Positions 5,225-15,248 of a stretch of DNA of 32,432 bases are shown piece by piece. A program made the position numbers and the translations under genes. A model generated the notes under the pieces. The model saw nothing but the letters and a program-made list of their open reading frames with translations. It was not told where the DNA came from and did no database searches. The stretch is taken from contig JAADFO010000046.1 in NCBI GenBank assembly GCA_013152815.1, forward strand, positions 1-32,432. Direction: 5' to 3'. Every line of letters begins with the position of its first letter. Positions within the stretch are counted from its first letter, which is position 1. Origin of the DNA: Nanobdellati archaeon. Its GTDB lineage: Archaea; Nanobdellota; Nanobdellia; Woesearchaeales; JAADFO01.

Positions 5225-5926
5225 TCAGCGCTTCCTTTGTTTAAGGGATTGCTTCACCTTGTCATGCACGTCCAGGGTCCTGTCCTGGATCTGTTGGAAG
5301 AGGGTCTTCGATCCCCTGCGGAAGAGCTGCTTTCCCTTCTCCAGGTTCTTCTGCACCGTCGTGCTCCATACCCTCGTCGAGGTGTCCAGGTTCGCTATCC
5401 GCGCGCCCCAGCGTTCAAGGAAGACCATGTCGGTGAGCTTGTAACGTTCCGGGACAGGCACCTTCTCGTCCGGATACCCCAGGGTCAGGATGAGCTCCAC
5501 GTTAACATAGTCCGGCGCACCGACGGCTGCACGCATCATGTCCTGGTCGAACGCCCCGACCATGCAGGTCGCGAGACCGATGGCGTGGGCTGTAAGAGCC
5601 ATGTTCTCGGCGATGGTGGCGCAGTTCATGATCGAATAGGCCTTCTCTCCCCGCTCTCCATAGAACTGCCTGGCCCGCTGCGGCTCTGCGACGATGGCAA
5701 GGATGACCGGAGCCGTCTCGATCCAGTACTGCTGAAGGGCGGCCTCTGCGATCTTCTGTATCCCGGCACGTTCACGCACCAGGATGACCTTGTAGTTCTG
5801 GAGATTTCCTGCAGTGGGAGCGAGCCTGCCGGCATCGAGGACACGGCCTATCTGGTCCATGCTCAACGGTGTGGAAAGATATTTCCGGATAGAACGGCGG
5901 CAACGCATACATTCTTCAACATCCAT
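5225..5926 (-). CDS. Nitroreductase-family flavoprotein with a basic C-terminal extension
   Basis: A 233-residue member of the FMN-dependent nitroreductase superfamily, which reduces nitro compounds, quinones or unknown substrates using NAD(P)H. CRRSIRKY (residues 9-16) is the FMN-phosphate-binding arginine motif; LAPTAGNLQNYK and ATCMVGAFD are further core elements. After the usual core (about 185 residues) comes a roughly 50-residue basic, amphipathic tail (KNLEKGKQLFRRG..., ending KQSLKQRKR), not typical of the family. It may bind nucleic acid, a partner or the membrane. The start MDVEEC at 5926 lies 28 bases from the TATA centre at 5954; an upstream ATG at 5938 is the alternative. Substrate unknown. 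Confidence 0.85.
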   Translation of the reverse strand: MDVEECMRCRRSIRKYLSTPLSMDQIGRVLDAGRLAPTAGNLQNYKVILVRERAGIQKIAEAALQQYWIETAPVILAIVAEPQRARQFYGERGEKAYSIMNCATIAENMALTAHAIGLATCMVGAFDQDMMRAAVGAPDYVNVELILTLGYPDEKVPVPERYKLTDMVFLERWGARIANLDTSTRVWSTTVQKNLEKGKQLFRRGSKTLFQQIQDRTLDVHDKVKQSLKQRKR

Positions 5927-5949
5927 GGGAGCAGGCATCGTGAATAAAC

Positions 5950-5958
5950 ATTTAAATA
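5950..5958. promoter_or_regulatory. Shared TATA box for nitroreductase and DNA ligase
   Basis: ATTTAAATA, nearly palindromic. Its centre is 28 bases from the nitroreductase ATG (5926) and 29 bases from the ligase ATG (5983). A second TATA-like ATATTTAAAC at 5967-5976 may contribute. Confidence 0.5.
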
Positions 5959-5982
5959 AGGACAGCATATTTAAACTTTGTG

Positions 5983-7812
5983 ATGGCCATGCGATACAAG
6001 GATCTGGTTCTCGTCTATGAGCATGTCCGGTCGACGACAAAACGTCTTGAGAAGACCGCCGAGATAGCATCTCTCCTCAGAGAGACGCCGGCAGAGGACA
6101 TGGTGAAGATCATGCTGCTCCTCAAGGGAGAGCTCTATCCTCAGTGGGACCGGCGGGAACTGGGGGTCGCGGCAAGACAGGTGCTCAAGGCACTGTCCCT
6201 CTCCTATGGCATCCCTATCCAGCGGATCGAGAAGGACTGGTCCAGGATAGGAGATCTTGGATCTGTCGCAGAGAAGCTCTCTGCCAGGAAGACCCAGGCC
6301 ACGCTCTTCTCAAGGTCACTGACCATCGAAGATGTGTTCTCCACCCTGAGGAAACTCGCCCAGATGGAGGGCAAGGGGACCGTCGACCGGAAGACAGCCC
6401 TCCTGGGAAGGCTCCTGACCAGCGCAACACCCATCGAAGCGAAATACATCATCCGCACGGTGCTCGAGGAATTGCGGGTCGGCATCGGAGAAGGGACCCT
6501 CCGGGACGCCATCGCCTGGGCGTTCTTCCCGCGGATAAAGGGCATCAACGACCAGGGAGAAGGCAAAGGACAGGTCCAGCTCACGTCGCTGGAAGAGCTG
6601 CAGAGACATCTGGACGACCGGGACATGCTTCTGGTCTTCAAAGAGGAGACGATGGCCAGGGAAGCCTACAAACAGCTGGTCAGTAAGGTGCAGCGTGCGC
6701 TCAACATCATGACCGACCCGTCCCTGGTGGCAGAACTTGCTGCGACGAAAGGATGGAGATGCCTGGACAAGGTCACTTTCAGGATCATGCGCCCCCTCAA
6801 GGTCATGCTCGCCCAGAAGGTCAAGGACGAGGAAGAAGGCCTCAAGAGGGTAGGCAGACCATGCATCGTCGAGTACAAATACGACGGCTTCAGGATGCAG
6901 ATCCATCGGGACAGGGAGGACATACGCCTGTTCACGAGACGTCTTGAAGAGGTGACCGCACAGTTCCCTGAGGTCATCGAAGCGGTCAGGACGCACACCC
7001 CTGCAGAGCAGTTCATCCTCGACGCCGAGGCAGTGGGAATGGACCCCAAGACCCAGACCTATCTGCCGTTCCAGCATGTCTCACAACGCATCAAGAGGAA
7101 GTACCGCATCGAAGAGCTCGCTTTACGGCTCCCGGTGGAGGTCAATGTCTTCGACATCCTGACCTATCAGGGGAAGTCCCTGATCGAACGGCCTTTCAAG
7201 GAGCGGAGGAAGCTCATCGAGAGGCTGGTCGATGGAGAGCAGGGGAAGATACGGCTTTCAGCATCCAAGGTCGTCTCGACGCCAGAGGAGGCCAGGACGT
7301 TCTATGAGAAGTCGCTCGAGGCAGGCAATGAAGGCATCATGTTCAAGAACCTCGACGCACCCTATTCGCCGGGCTCCCGGGTTGGTTCCATGGTCAAGCT
7401 CAAGCCGGTGATGGATACCCTGGACCTGGTCATCATCGGTGCGGAATGGGGCGAGGGAAAAAGGGCGACCTGGCTCACTTCCTTCTCGGTCGCCTGCAGG
7501 GACGAGGAGGGAAATCTCCTGGGCATCGGCAAGGTGGGCACAGGAATCAAAGAGCTTGAGTCAGAAGGGGCGACCTTCCAGCAGATGACCGACCTCCTGA
7601 GGCCGTCGATCATAGAGCAGAAGGGCAGGGAAGTCATCGTGAAGCCGAAGGTCGTCGTCGAGCTGTCCTTCGAGGAGATCCAGAAGAGCACATCCTACAG
7701 CTCAGGGTATGCGCTGCGGTTCCCCCGGCTCAGGAACCTCAGGGAGGACCGGTCGGTGGAGGACATAGCTGACCTTGCTACCGTCGAGGACCTCTACTTC
7801 TCGCAGAAGTGA
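5983..7812 (+). CDS. lig: ATP-dependent DNA ligase (archaeal replicative type)
   Basis: A 609-residue ligase that seals nicks in Okazaki-fragment maturation and repair through a lysine-AMP intermediate. The adenylation motif EYKYDGFRMQIH has its catalytic Lys near residue 299. Later motifs include ILDAEAVG (motif III region), EGIMFKNLDAPYSPG (motif IV) and MVKLKP (motif V). The N-terminal roughly 250 residues form the DNA-binding domain of the archaeal/eukaryotic ligase I family, and the C-terminal part the OB domain. Length is normal. Start choices are GTG 5980, ATG 5983 or ATG 5989 (MRYKDL, as in many archaeal ligases). ATG 5983 has leaderless spacing from the TATA centre at 5954. Confidence 0.96.
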   Translation: MAMRYKDLVLVYEHVRSTTKRLEKTAEIASLLRETPAEDMVKIMLLLKGELYPQWDRRELGVAARQVLKALSLSYGIPIQRIEKDWSRIGDLGSVAEKLSARKTQATLFSRSLTIEDVFSTLRKLAQMEGKGTVDRKTALLGRLLTSATPIEAKYIIRTVLEELRVGIGEGTLRDAIAWAFFPRIKGINDQGEGKGQVQLTSLEELQRHLDDRDMLLVFKEETMAREAYKQLVSKVQRALNIMTDPSLVAELAATKGWRCLDKVTFRIMRPLKVMLAQKVKDEEEGLKRVGRPCIVEYKYDGFRMQIHRDREDIRLFTRRLEEVTAQFPEVIEAVRTHTPAEQFILDAEAVGMDPKTQTYLPFQHVSQRIKRKYRIEELALRLPVEVNVFDILTYQGKSLIERPFKERRKLIERLVDGEQGKIRLSASKVVSTPEEARTFYEKSLEAGNEGIMFKNLDAPYSPGSRVGSMVKLKPVMDTLDLVIIGAEWGEGKRATWLTSFSVACRDEEGNLLGIGKVGTGIKELESEGATFQQMTDLLRPSIIEQKGREVIVKPKVVVELSFEEIQKSTSYSSGYALRFPRLRNLREDRSVEDIADLATVEDLYFSQK

Positions 7813-7854
7813 CGGAACAATCTCCTGTTTCACCTTATAAAGTCACACAGAGAT

Positions 7855-7898
7855 TTCCAAATATGGAAGGGCTTTCCAAAAATGAAAAGCTATAAAAG
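7855..7898 (+). promoter_or_regulatory. TATA box and upstream TTCCA/TGGAA operator-like repeats
   Basis: CTATAAAAG (7890-7898) is centred 27 bases before the ATG at 7921, with GAAAAG as a BRE. Upstream lies the inverted repeat TTCCA-AATA-TGGAA (7855-7868) and another TTCCA at 7874, 19 bases from the first. Sites upstream of the BRE usually belong to activators. The encoded winged-helix protein is the obvious candidate binder, which is inference. Confidence 0.45.
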
Positions 7899-7920
7899 CT
7901 CAGGTTCCCTGCAATGACCC

Positions 7921-8457
7921 ATGGAGCCGACAGAGGTCATCGAGCAGCTCATCGATTCGAAACTGCTTCGGATCCTGCGGCTCTTCATCCAGGAGAAGGA
8001 CACGGACTTCTACCTCAAGGAGATCTCCGACAGGACCAAGGTTCCTGTCGCATCGGTCTTCCGCATCGTCAACCGGCTGGTCCTCCTGGGCCTCGTCACC
8101 CGGAAGAAGATCAGGCGTTTCAAGCTCTACACCTGCTCAGAGGACAAGTCGGTGAGGTTCCTCGAGAGCTTTCTCATGGAGAGCAGGCACATCCTCCGGG
8201 AGTTCCTTGTAGAGGCAAAGGAGATCCCCGGGGTGAACATGATCATCCTCCACGGCAAGGAGGAGAAGGACCGTGCCAACATCCTGCTCATAGGGGAGCA
8301 TATCGATTCTGCGAAGGTCAAGGAGCTTGTCGCCCAGACCCATGAGAAGCATCATTATACCTTGTCGGTGTTGGAGCTCACCGAGCAGCAGTTCGGCCAG
8401 ATGGCACAGATGGGCCTCTACGCAGGAGAGAAGAGGGTGATGTGGAGGAAGGGATGA
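7921..8457 (+). CDS. Winged-helix transcriptional regulator with a degenerate nucleotidyltransferase-like C-terminus
   Basis: A 178-residue cytoplasmic protein. Residues about 8-70 form a winged helix-turn-helix: KLLRILRLFIQEKDTDFYLKEI, then a recognition helix SVFRIVNRLVLLGLV and a basic wing RKKIRRFKLY. The second half (VNMIILHGKEEKDRANILLIG, seen as MIILHGKEEKDRAN) resembles the fold of HTH-linked nucleotidyltransferases but lacks the GSxxxG...DxD signature, so catalysis is unlikely. Regulators of this layout are common in archaea, and their targets are mostly unknown. It has its own leaderless promoter with possible autoregulatory repeats at 7855-7878. Confidence 0.75.
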   Translation: MEPTEVIEQLIDSKLLRILRLFIQEKDTDFYLKEISDRTKVPVASVFRIVNRLVLLGLVTRKKIRRFKLYTCSEDKSVRFLESFLMESRHILREFLVEAKEIPGVNMIILHGKEEKDRANILLIGEHIDSAKVKELVAQTHEKHHYTLSVLELTEQQFGQMAQMGLYAGEKRVMWRKG

Positions 8458-8546
8458 TCAAGGGAATGGCTTTTCCCGCCAGGTAAGAAGAGGAGCGATC
8501 AGAAATTCCGTCGCCCGAAGCCCATCCCAAACAGGAACGTTTAAAA
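8458..8546. other. Convergent intergenic spacer
   Basis: This spacer lies between the regulator and the HEPN gene. A small hairpin GGGAA/TTCCC (8464-8479) follows the regulator stop, and CGTTTAAAAC lies near 8538. No gene is seen. Confidence 0.35.
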
Positions 8547-8963
8547 CTATGCTTTCCTGCTCTTGAGTTTAGGTAAGAGCATACTCACAAAGAGAATGAT
8601 CTCCTCTGCTTCTATCTTCAAGACTGTTTTCCCACGATAATTGATATCATTCCGTATCTGTCTATACCTATCGCTTCTCTCAAATTCGGACAGAGAAAGG
8701 ATTCCTTGCTCCTTTCCGAAAGCAAGGATGGCTTCATGAGAGTAGGGTTTGTATCCGGCTGCAGCCAAGAATGATTGCAGCACCTCTCTTAGGACCTCAT
8801 ATGCAGATTCAAACCGAAAAGGCGCAGTCTCCTCTGACAGCGGAAGGTTTTTCAGGTCTTTGAGCCTCGCTTCTGACTGCTTGAGAAGGGAGTCTGCTTC
8901 TGCAGGATCAGGAGAGATCTTCCTGACTTTCTTCTCTTCAAGATAGGCGGTAAATGACTTCAT
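8547..8963 (-). CDS. HEPN-domain protein (toxin of a HEPN/MNT pair)
   Basis: A 138-residue all-helical protein with the HEPN pattern. The long helices contain FESAYEVLREVLQSFLAAAG, and the late motif RQIRNDINYRG (residues 101-111) replaces the usual RNxxxH. HEPN partners of MNT proteins are typically RNases or RNase-derived toxins with an Rx4-6H active site. Here the terminal His is Tyr, a variant I believe is common in archaeal relatives; its effect on activity is uncertain. The ATG overlaps the MNT stop by 4 bases, so the two are cotranscribed and probably made in fixed ratio. A standalone housekeeping HEPN role cannot be excluded. Confidence 0.8.
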   Translation of the reverse strand: MKSFTAYLEEKKVRKISPDPAEADSLLKQSEARLKDLKNLPLSEETAPFRFESAYEVLREVLQSFLAAAGYKPYSHEAILAFGKEQGILSLSEFERSDRYRQIRNDINYRGKTVLKIEAEEIILFVSMLLPKLKSRKA

Positions 8964-9493
8964 GGAATGTCAAGATAACCATCCAAAACAGTTCCATTTG
9001 CAAGGGTGGACAAAAATTCTTTTTCAATACAGTCCCTATCAAGTATTTGCACTGATATTTTTCGAAGCAGTTTCTTTTCATATATCTTTAGATCCAATCT
9101 TGGACCTCTTTTCGAAAGAACAGCAATATCGATGTCACTGCTTTCAATATCCTCTCCTTTTTCGTAGGAGCCGAAAAAGATGATGCATTCTGGCCGTCCG
9201 AATATATCAATAAGATAGGCGACCAACCCGGACTCATAGACGCTGATCAGATTATGGGCTCTTTTCAAGACTTTGAATGCGATCCCGTCTGTATTTGCCT
9301 TAGTAAGCACAAGATTCCTTTCTTTCTTTCTTGTTATGAGCTCTTGTTCAACAAGTTCTTGCACAAGCTTTCTTGTCCATGGGAAGGAAATCCCTGATGC
9401 TCTGGACAGTTCCCGTAAATGGAATACTCTCGTAGGGAAGGTAAGGTAGAACCAGAGTAGGTGATCCCGTTTACTAGTAAGTTTTGCTTTCAT
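8960..9493 (-). CDS. MNT-type nucleotidyltransferase with N-terminal winged helix (antitoxin)
   Basis: A 177-residue protein. Residues 1-70 form a winged helix (HLRELSRASGISFPWTRKLV is the HTH). Residues 95-165 form a minimal nucleotidyltransferase with the intact signature GSYEKGEDIESSDIDI (108-123) and a later acidic strand VQILDRD. In HEPN/MNT systems the MNT protein neutralises the toxin by adenylylating it, and here the attached winged helix would also allow promoter binding. The order antitoxin then toxin is standard. A leaderless promoter with a palindrome at 9496-9511 precedes it. The pair lies beside tRNA-Arg in A+T-richer DNA, suggesting acquisition. Confidence 0.88.
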   Translation of the reverse strand: MKAKLTSKRDHLLWFYLTFPTRVFHLRELSRASGISFPWTRKLVQELVEQELITRKKERNLVLTKANTDGIAFKVLKRAHNLISVYESGLVAYLIDIFGRPECIIFFGSYEKGEDIESSDIDIAVLSKRGPRLDLKIYEKKLLRKISVQILDRDCIEKEFLSTLANGTVLDGYLDIP

Positions 9494-9495
9494 TT

Positions 9496-9532
9496 GATAA
9501 CTATAATTATCAACGGATATTTAAAGTTTATC
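9496..9532 (-). promoter_or_regulatory. HEPN/MNT promoter with a GATAA...TTATC operator
   Basis: A near-perfect 16-bp palindrome GATAACTATAATTATC (9496-9511) lies two bases upstream of the MNT ATG and downstream of the TATA box (9517-9526). It therefore covers the predicted start site. A second GATA...TTATC pair (9516-9532) overlaps the TATA box itself. The arrangement fits repression by the winged helix of the antitoxin. Confidence 0.5.
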
Positions 9533-9541
9533 ATTAGAAAA

Positions 9542-9644
9542 CGCCCCTGCCGAGATTTGAACTCGGGTTACAAGATGTTTGCAAGCCAGACAGAGGTTGT
9601 GGCTTCCGCAATCTCGCGTCCTATCCAGACTAGACTACAGGGGC
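9542..9644 (-). tRNA. tRNA-Arg (anticodon GCG) with a 29-base intron
   Basis: The minus strand folds as a tRNA. The acceptor stem is GCCCCTG/CAGGGGC (9638-9644 with 9543-9549) with discriminator G at 9542. The D arm contains AGTCTGGATA. The anticodon stem is CGAGA/TCTTG with one G-U, the spliced loop TTGCGGA (anticodon GCG), and the T arm CCGAG TTCAAAT CTCGG. No CCA is encoded. A TATA-like ACTTAAAAG lies about 37 bases upstream (near 9680). The alternative of tRNA-Cys, suggested by TTGCAAA near the 3' splice site, is rejected because that sequence is intron. Confidence 0.93.
9577..9605 (-). other. tRNA-Arg intron with a relaxed bulge-helix-bulge
   Basis: A 29-base intron at 37/38. The central helix is TTGC/GCAA and the 3' bulge AC^A, but the inner helix AAGCC/GGCTT leaves only two unpaired bases (GG) on the 5' side unless one A-U pair opens. 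The motif is thus slightly off the strict 3-4-3 form seen in tRNA-Gln. Confidence 0.8.
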
Positions 9645-9699
9645 TCGGGCCGGACCGAAGAAAACAGGAGAATCAGGGGGCTTTTAAGTGTTTCTAGGC

Positions 9700-10623
9700 T
9701 CACCCCGATATCTTGTCAGAAAGGTTGTCAAGGGAGGCTTTCCCCCGCTTCTTTATCGTTGAGACCTTGGCCTTGACCCTTGGCCTATGGTAGGCGATGC
9801 CGTCCTTGATGGTGCGGACGGTCTTGGTCTTCAGGGTCGGCCTGAGATAGCGGAGGTGTTTCTGGGAAAGCGTCGCATAGGCAGGCAGCTTCATGAGGGT
9901 TGTGGTCGGCTTTCCCATGACAAGATTCTTCTTCCTGCGGATGGCATCGAGAAAGCTGCCCACCTCATCCGCCTCGCTGTAGGTGACCACCTTGCCGACC
10001 TCCATGAGGGTGTGGGCATCTGATCCGCCGTGGAAGGGCTTGCCGGTCTCCAGGGCGAGCTTGGTGGCGTTGAGGTTCATCTTCATCGTATGGGTGCCGC
10101 AGAGCACCTCGATGGAGTCCAGGGAGTCGAGGACCGACTCAGGGACATAGCCCCGCTTGATCCCTCTGACGATGCCCATGGGCGAGGGAGAGTAGGGATG
10201 GGCAGCAGCGATGATGGCGTTGAAGGAATGCCCCTGGTCGATGATCTCCTGGATGTGGCAGTTGGTGAACGCGTAGGGATTGGCGGTCTTCTTCTTCTCC
10301 ACATGCTTGAGGTAGAACGCCTCGAGATCATGATAATCATAGAAGTAGAAGAGGAGATGGGCCCGCTCGAAGGTGGTCAGTTCCATGCCGGGGATGATCA
10401 GGACGTCGGACTTTCGCGAGAGCGCGTCCTTGACCCCCTTCACTTCGTTGTGGTCGGTGATGGCCACGCCGAAGCCTTTCTTCCGGGCCTTGCGGAGGAG
10501 ATGGCCGACATGGGTGTAGGAGTCAGAGTATCGCGTATGGATATGCATGTCCACAGGATGATAGCCCTGGTCGGCCAGCGCCCGGTGGTCTGGCTTGAGA
10601 AAATCTATCCTTGAGTTGAGCAT
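9700..10623 (-). CDS. PHP-domain metal-dependent phosphoesterase
   Basis: A 307-residue PHP-superfamily protein, probably a cytoplasmic metal-dependent phosphatase or nuclease. Metal-ligand motifs are in order: DMHIHTRYSD, ITDHNEVKG, PGMELTT, AAAHPYSPSP and GGSDAH. The last 70 residues are very basic and Lys/Arg-rich (RPRVKAKVSTIKKRGK), outside the usual PHP core. Archaeal relatives are often annotated as phosphotransferases; the substrate is unknown. The start MLNSRID at 10623 is preferred because a TATA-like GATTTATCAA (10651-10660) lies about 30 bases upstream. The ATG at 10647 would be too close to it. Confidence 0.85.
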   Translation of the reverse strand: MLNSRIDFLKPDHRALADQGYHPVDMHIHTRYSDSYTHVGHLLRKARKKGFGVAITDHNEVKGVKDALSRKSDVLIIPGMELTTFERAHLLFYFYDYHDLEAFYLKHVEKKKTANPYAFTNCHIQEIIDQGHSFNAIIAAAHPYSPSPMGIVRGIKRGYVPESVLDSLDSIEVLCGTHTMKMNLNATKLALETGKPFHGGSDAHTLMEVGKVVTYSEADEVGSFLDAIRRKKNLVMGKPTTTLMKLPAYATLSQKHLRYLRPTLKTKTVRTIKDGIAYHRPRVKAKVSTIKKRGKASLDNLSDKISG

Positions 10624-10740
10624 CGTGCGTCTTCTTTCTTTACCCATCCTGATTTATCAATCTTTCCATATCGATCTTTCCATCGTTCACCGCGACGGGT
10701 GTTCTGCCTGTGATCGGTCATGCGTCTTGAGAACAGATAA

Positions 10741-12084
<1,344 letters not shown>

Positions 12085-12093
12085 ACAGTGCAC

Positions 12094-12112
12094 AAAAAGA
12101 TCGTAAAAAAAA
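12094..12112 (-). terminator. T-rich terminator downstream of guaB
   Basis: Immediately after the guaB stop, the minus strand carries T8 (12105-12112) and then T5 (12094-12098). This is the oligo-T type of archaeal terminator, in the 43-base gap between the convergent purA and guaB genes. Confidence 0.55.
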
Positions 12113-12127
12113 CGTATATCATGCGCA

Positions 12128-13630
<1,503 letters not shown>

Positions 13631-13663
13631 TCGCTCGCCGCTCTGAGCACAGATCACAGGAAT

Positions 13664-13672
13664 AGATTTAAG
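13664..13672 (+). promoter_or_regulatory. TATA box of the truncated Hel308 gene
   Basis: AGATTTAAG, preceded by a purine-rich BRE, is centred about 30 bases before ATG 13698. This is the same leaderless spacing as its neighbours, which argues that the shortened gene is expressed from here. Confidence 0.55.
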
Positions 13673-13697
13673 AATCATCGGAGACGCCCTCAGGGCC

Positions 13698-15248
13698 ATG
13701 CAGATGAAGAAGGTTTCTCAGGAGAGCAGTCCATTGCTCAGTCTGGTCAAGGACACGCTGAGGCTCAAGAAACAGGCGTTGGTCTTCTGCAACACCAAGC
13801 GCGGCGCAGAGAAGGCGGCAGAAGACTGTGCAAAGAAGATCAAGGAGACGACGCCAGAACAGTTAGCAGAAAAGATCCTTGGCATCTTAGCATCGCCGAC
13901 CAAGCAATGCAGACGCCTCGCAAGATCGATAGAGAAAGGCATGGCTTTCCATCATGCAGGACTCCACCAGAAGCAGCGGGAAATCATAGAGGATGCTTTC
14001 CGTGAAGGGAACATTAAGATTATTTGTTCCACACCGACCCTGGCAGCAGGTGTTGACCTTCCTGCCTTCCGCACCATCCTCAGGGATGTCAAACGCTTCG
14101 GCAGGCGTGGCCTGCAATATATCCCTGTCCTGGAATACCTCCAGATGGCCGGACGCTCGGGAAGGCCGAAGTATGACAAGAAAGGGGAGGCCATCATGAT
14201 CGCTGCCAGCGAAGGCGACAGGGAAGAGCTCATCGAACGGTACGTCAAAGGCGTTCCAGAGCCCATCCTCTCGAAACTCGCCGTCGAGCCTGTGCTGAGG
14301 ACCTATCTCCTCTCGTTGATAGCGTCCCGGATGGTCCGCAATCGAAGCCAGCTCCTGGCCTTCTTCGAGAAGACCTTCTGGGCCCACCAGTATGAGGATT
14401 TCTTCCGCCTGGAACAGAAGATAGATTCCATGGTGGCCCTGCTCGCAGAATGGGGGATGATACAGGAGGAGGGAGAGGACACTGATTTTGTGTCGGCAGA
14501 CCGGCTGCAGGACCATGGCCTGCGGGCGACCCCTGTCGGGAAACGGGTCGCCGAGCTCTATCTCGATCCCCTGACCGCATACCTGCTCATCCAAAGGATG
14601 CGCCGCACCTCTCAGAGGAAGGTGGCTGACTTCTCCTGGCTCCAGATGGTCAGCCATACCCTGGAGATGGCTCCCCTGCTGAGGGTGAGGGTGAAAGACC
14701 AGGAGATGATCGAAGATGCGCTGGTACAGTACGACGGATCCCTTCTTGACCTGGAACCGACCATGTATGATTTCGAATATCAGGAGTTCCAGAATTCCAT
14801 CAAGACCGCCCTGTTCCTGCTGGACTGGATAAGCGAGAAGGACGAGGAATACCTTCTCGAGACCTATGGCATACGGCCGGGAGAGATCAAGGTGAAGCTT
14901 GACCTTGCCGACTGGCTGCTCTACGCTTCAGGAGAGCTCGGCCGCATCCTGGGGTTCCTGCCTCTGCTCAAGGACCTCCAACGTATGCGGGTACGTCTCA
15001 AGTATGGGGTGAAGGAGGAACTTCTCTCCCTGCTCAGATTCAGGGGCATCGGCAGGGTCAGGGCAAGGAAGCTCCATGACAACAGGATACGGACCGTCGC
15101 CGATGTCAAGCATGCAGAGCTCGGGAAGCTCATGGCGCTCATCGGCAAGGCGGCCGCCAGGTCTCTCAAGACACAGGTAGGCGAGAACATCCCTGAAGAA
15201 GTCAAGACCAACAAGAGGAAGGGTCAGATAAACCTCAAGGACTACTGA
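13698..15248 (+). CDS. C-terminal part of a Hel308 (Ski2-like) helicase, lacking RecA1
   Basis: The 516 residues correspond to the second half onward of Hel308, the 3'-5' helicase acting on stalled replication forks. Present are RecA2 with ALVFCNTKRGAE (motif IV, about 27-38), ICSTPTLAAGVDLPAF (motif V, 109-124) and YLQMAGRSGRPKYD (motif VI, 147-160), then the winged helix, the helical ratchet domain, and a C-terminal helix-hairpin-helix (LLRFRGIGRVRARKL, about 445-460). Missing are the first roughly 200 residues: the Q motif, Walker A and DExH box. There is no room upstream, because guaB's promoter starts within 70 bases. Alone it cannot hydrolyse ATP, so either the N-terminal half is encoded elsewhere or this is a reduced paralogue. 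The 3' end overlaps rnp4 by 14 bases. Confidence 0.88.
   Translation: MQMKKVSQESSPLLSLVKDTLRLKKQALVFCNTKRGAEKAAEDCAKKIKETTPEQLAEKILGILASPTKQCRRLARSIEKGMAFHHAGLHQKQREIIEDAFREGNIKIICSTPTLAAGVDLPAFRTILRDVKRFGRRGLQYIPVLEYLQMAGRSGRPKYDKKGEAIMIAASEGDREELIERYVKGVPEPILSKLAVEPVLRTYLLSLIASRMVRNRSQLLAFFEKTFWAHQYEDFFRLEQKIDSMVALLAEWGMIQEEGEDTDFVSADRLQDHGLRATPVGKRVAELYLDPLTAYLLIQRMRRTSQRKVADFSWLQMVSHTLEMAPLLRVRVKDQEMIEDALVQYDGSLLDLEPTMYDFEYQEFQNSIKTALFLLDWISEKDEEYLLETYGIRPGEIKVKLDLADWLLYASGELGRILGFLPLLKDLQRMRVRLKYGVKEELLSLLRFRGIGRVRARKLHDNRIRTVADVKHAELGKLMALIGKAAARSLKTQVGENIPEEVKTNKRKGQINLKDY

Noticed and set aside
6316-7077. Long minus-strand frame antisense to DNA ligase
   Set aside because: It is a shadow of the ligase gene with no promoter, ribosome binding site or domain.
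10030-10614. Long plus-strand frame antisense to the PHP gene
   Set aside because: It is a reading-frame shadow rich in Gly, Val, Asp and Glu. The minus strand carries clear PHP metal motifs.
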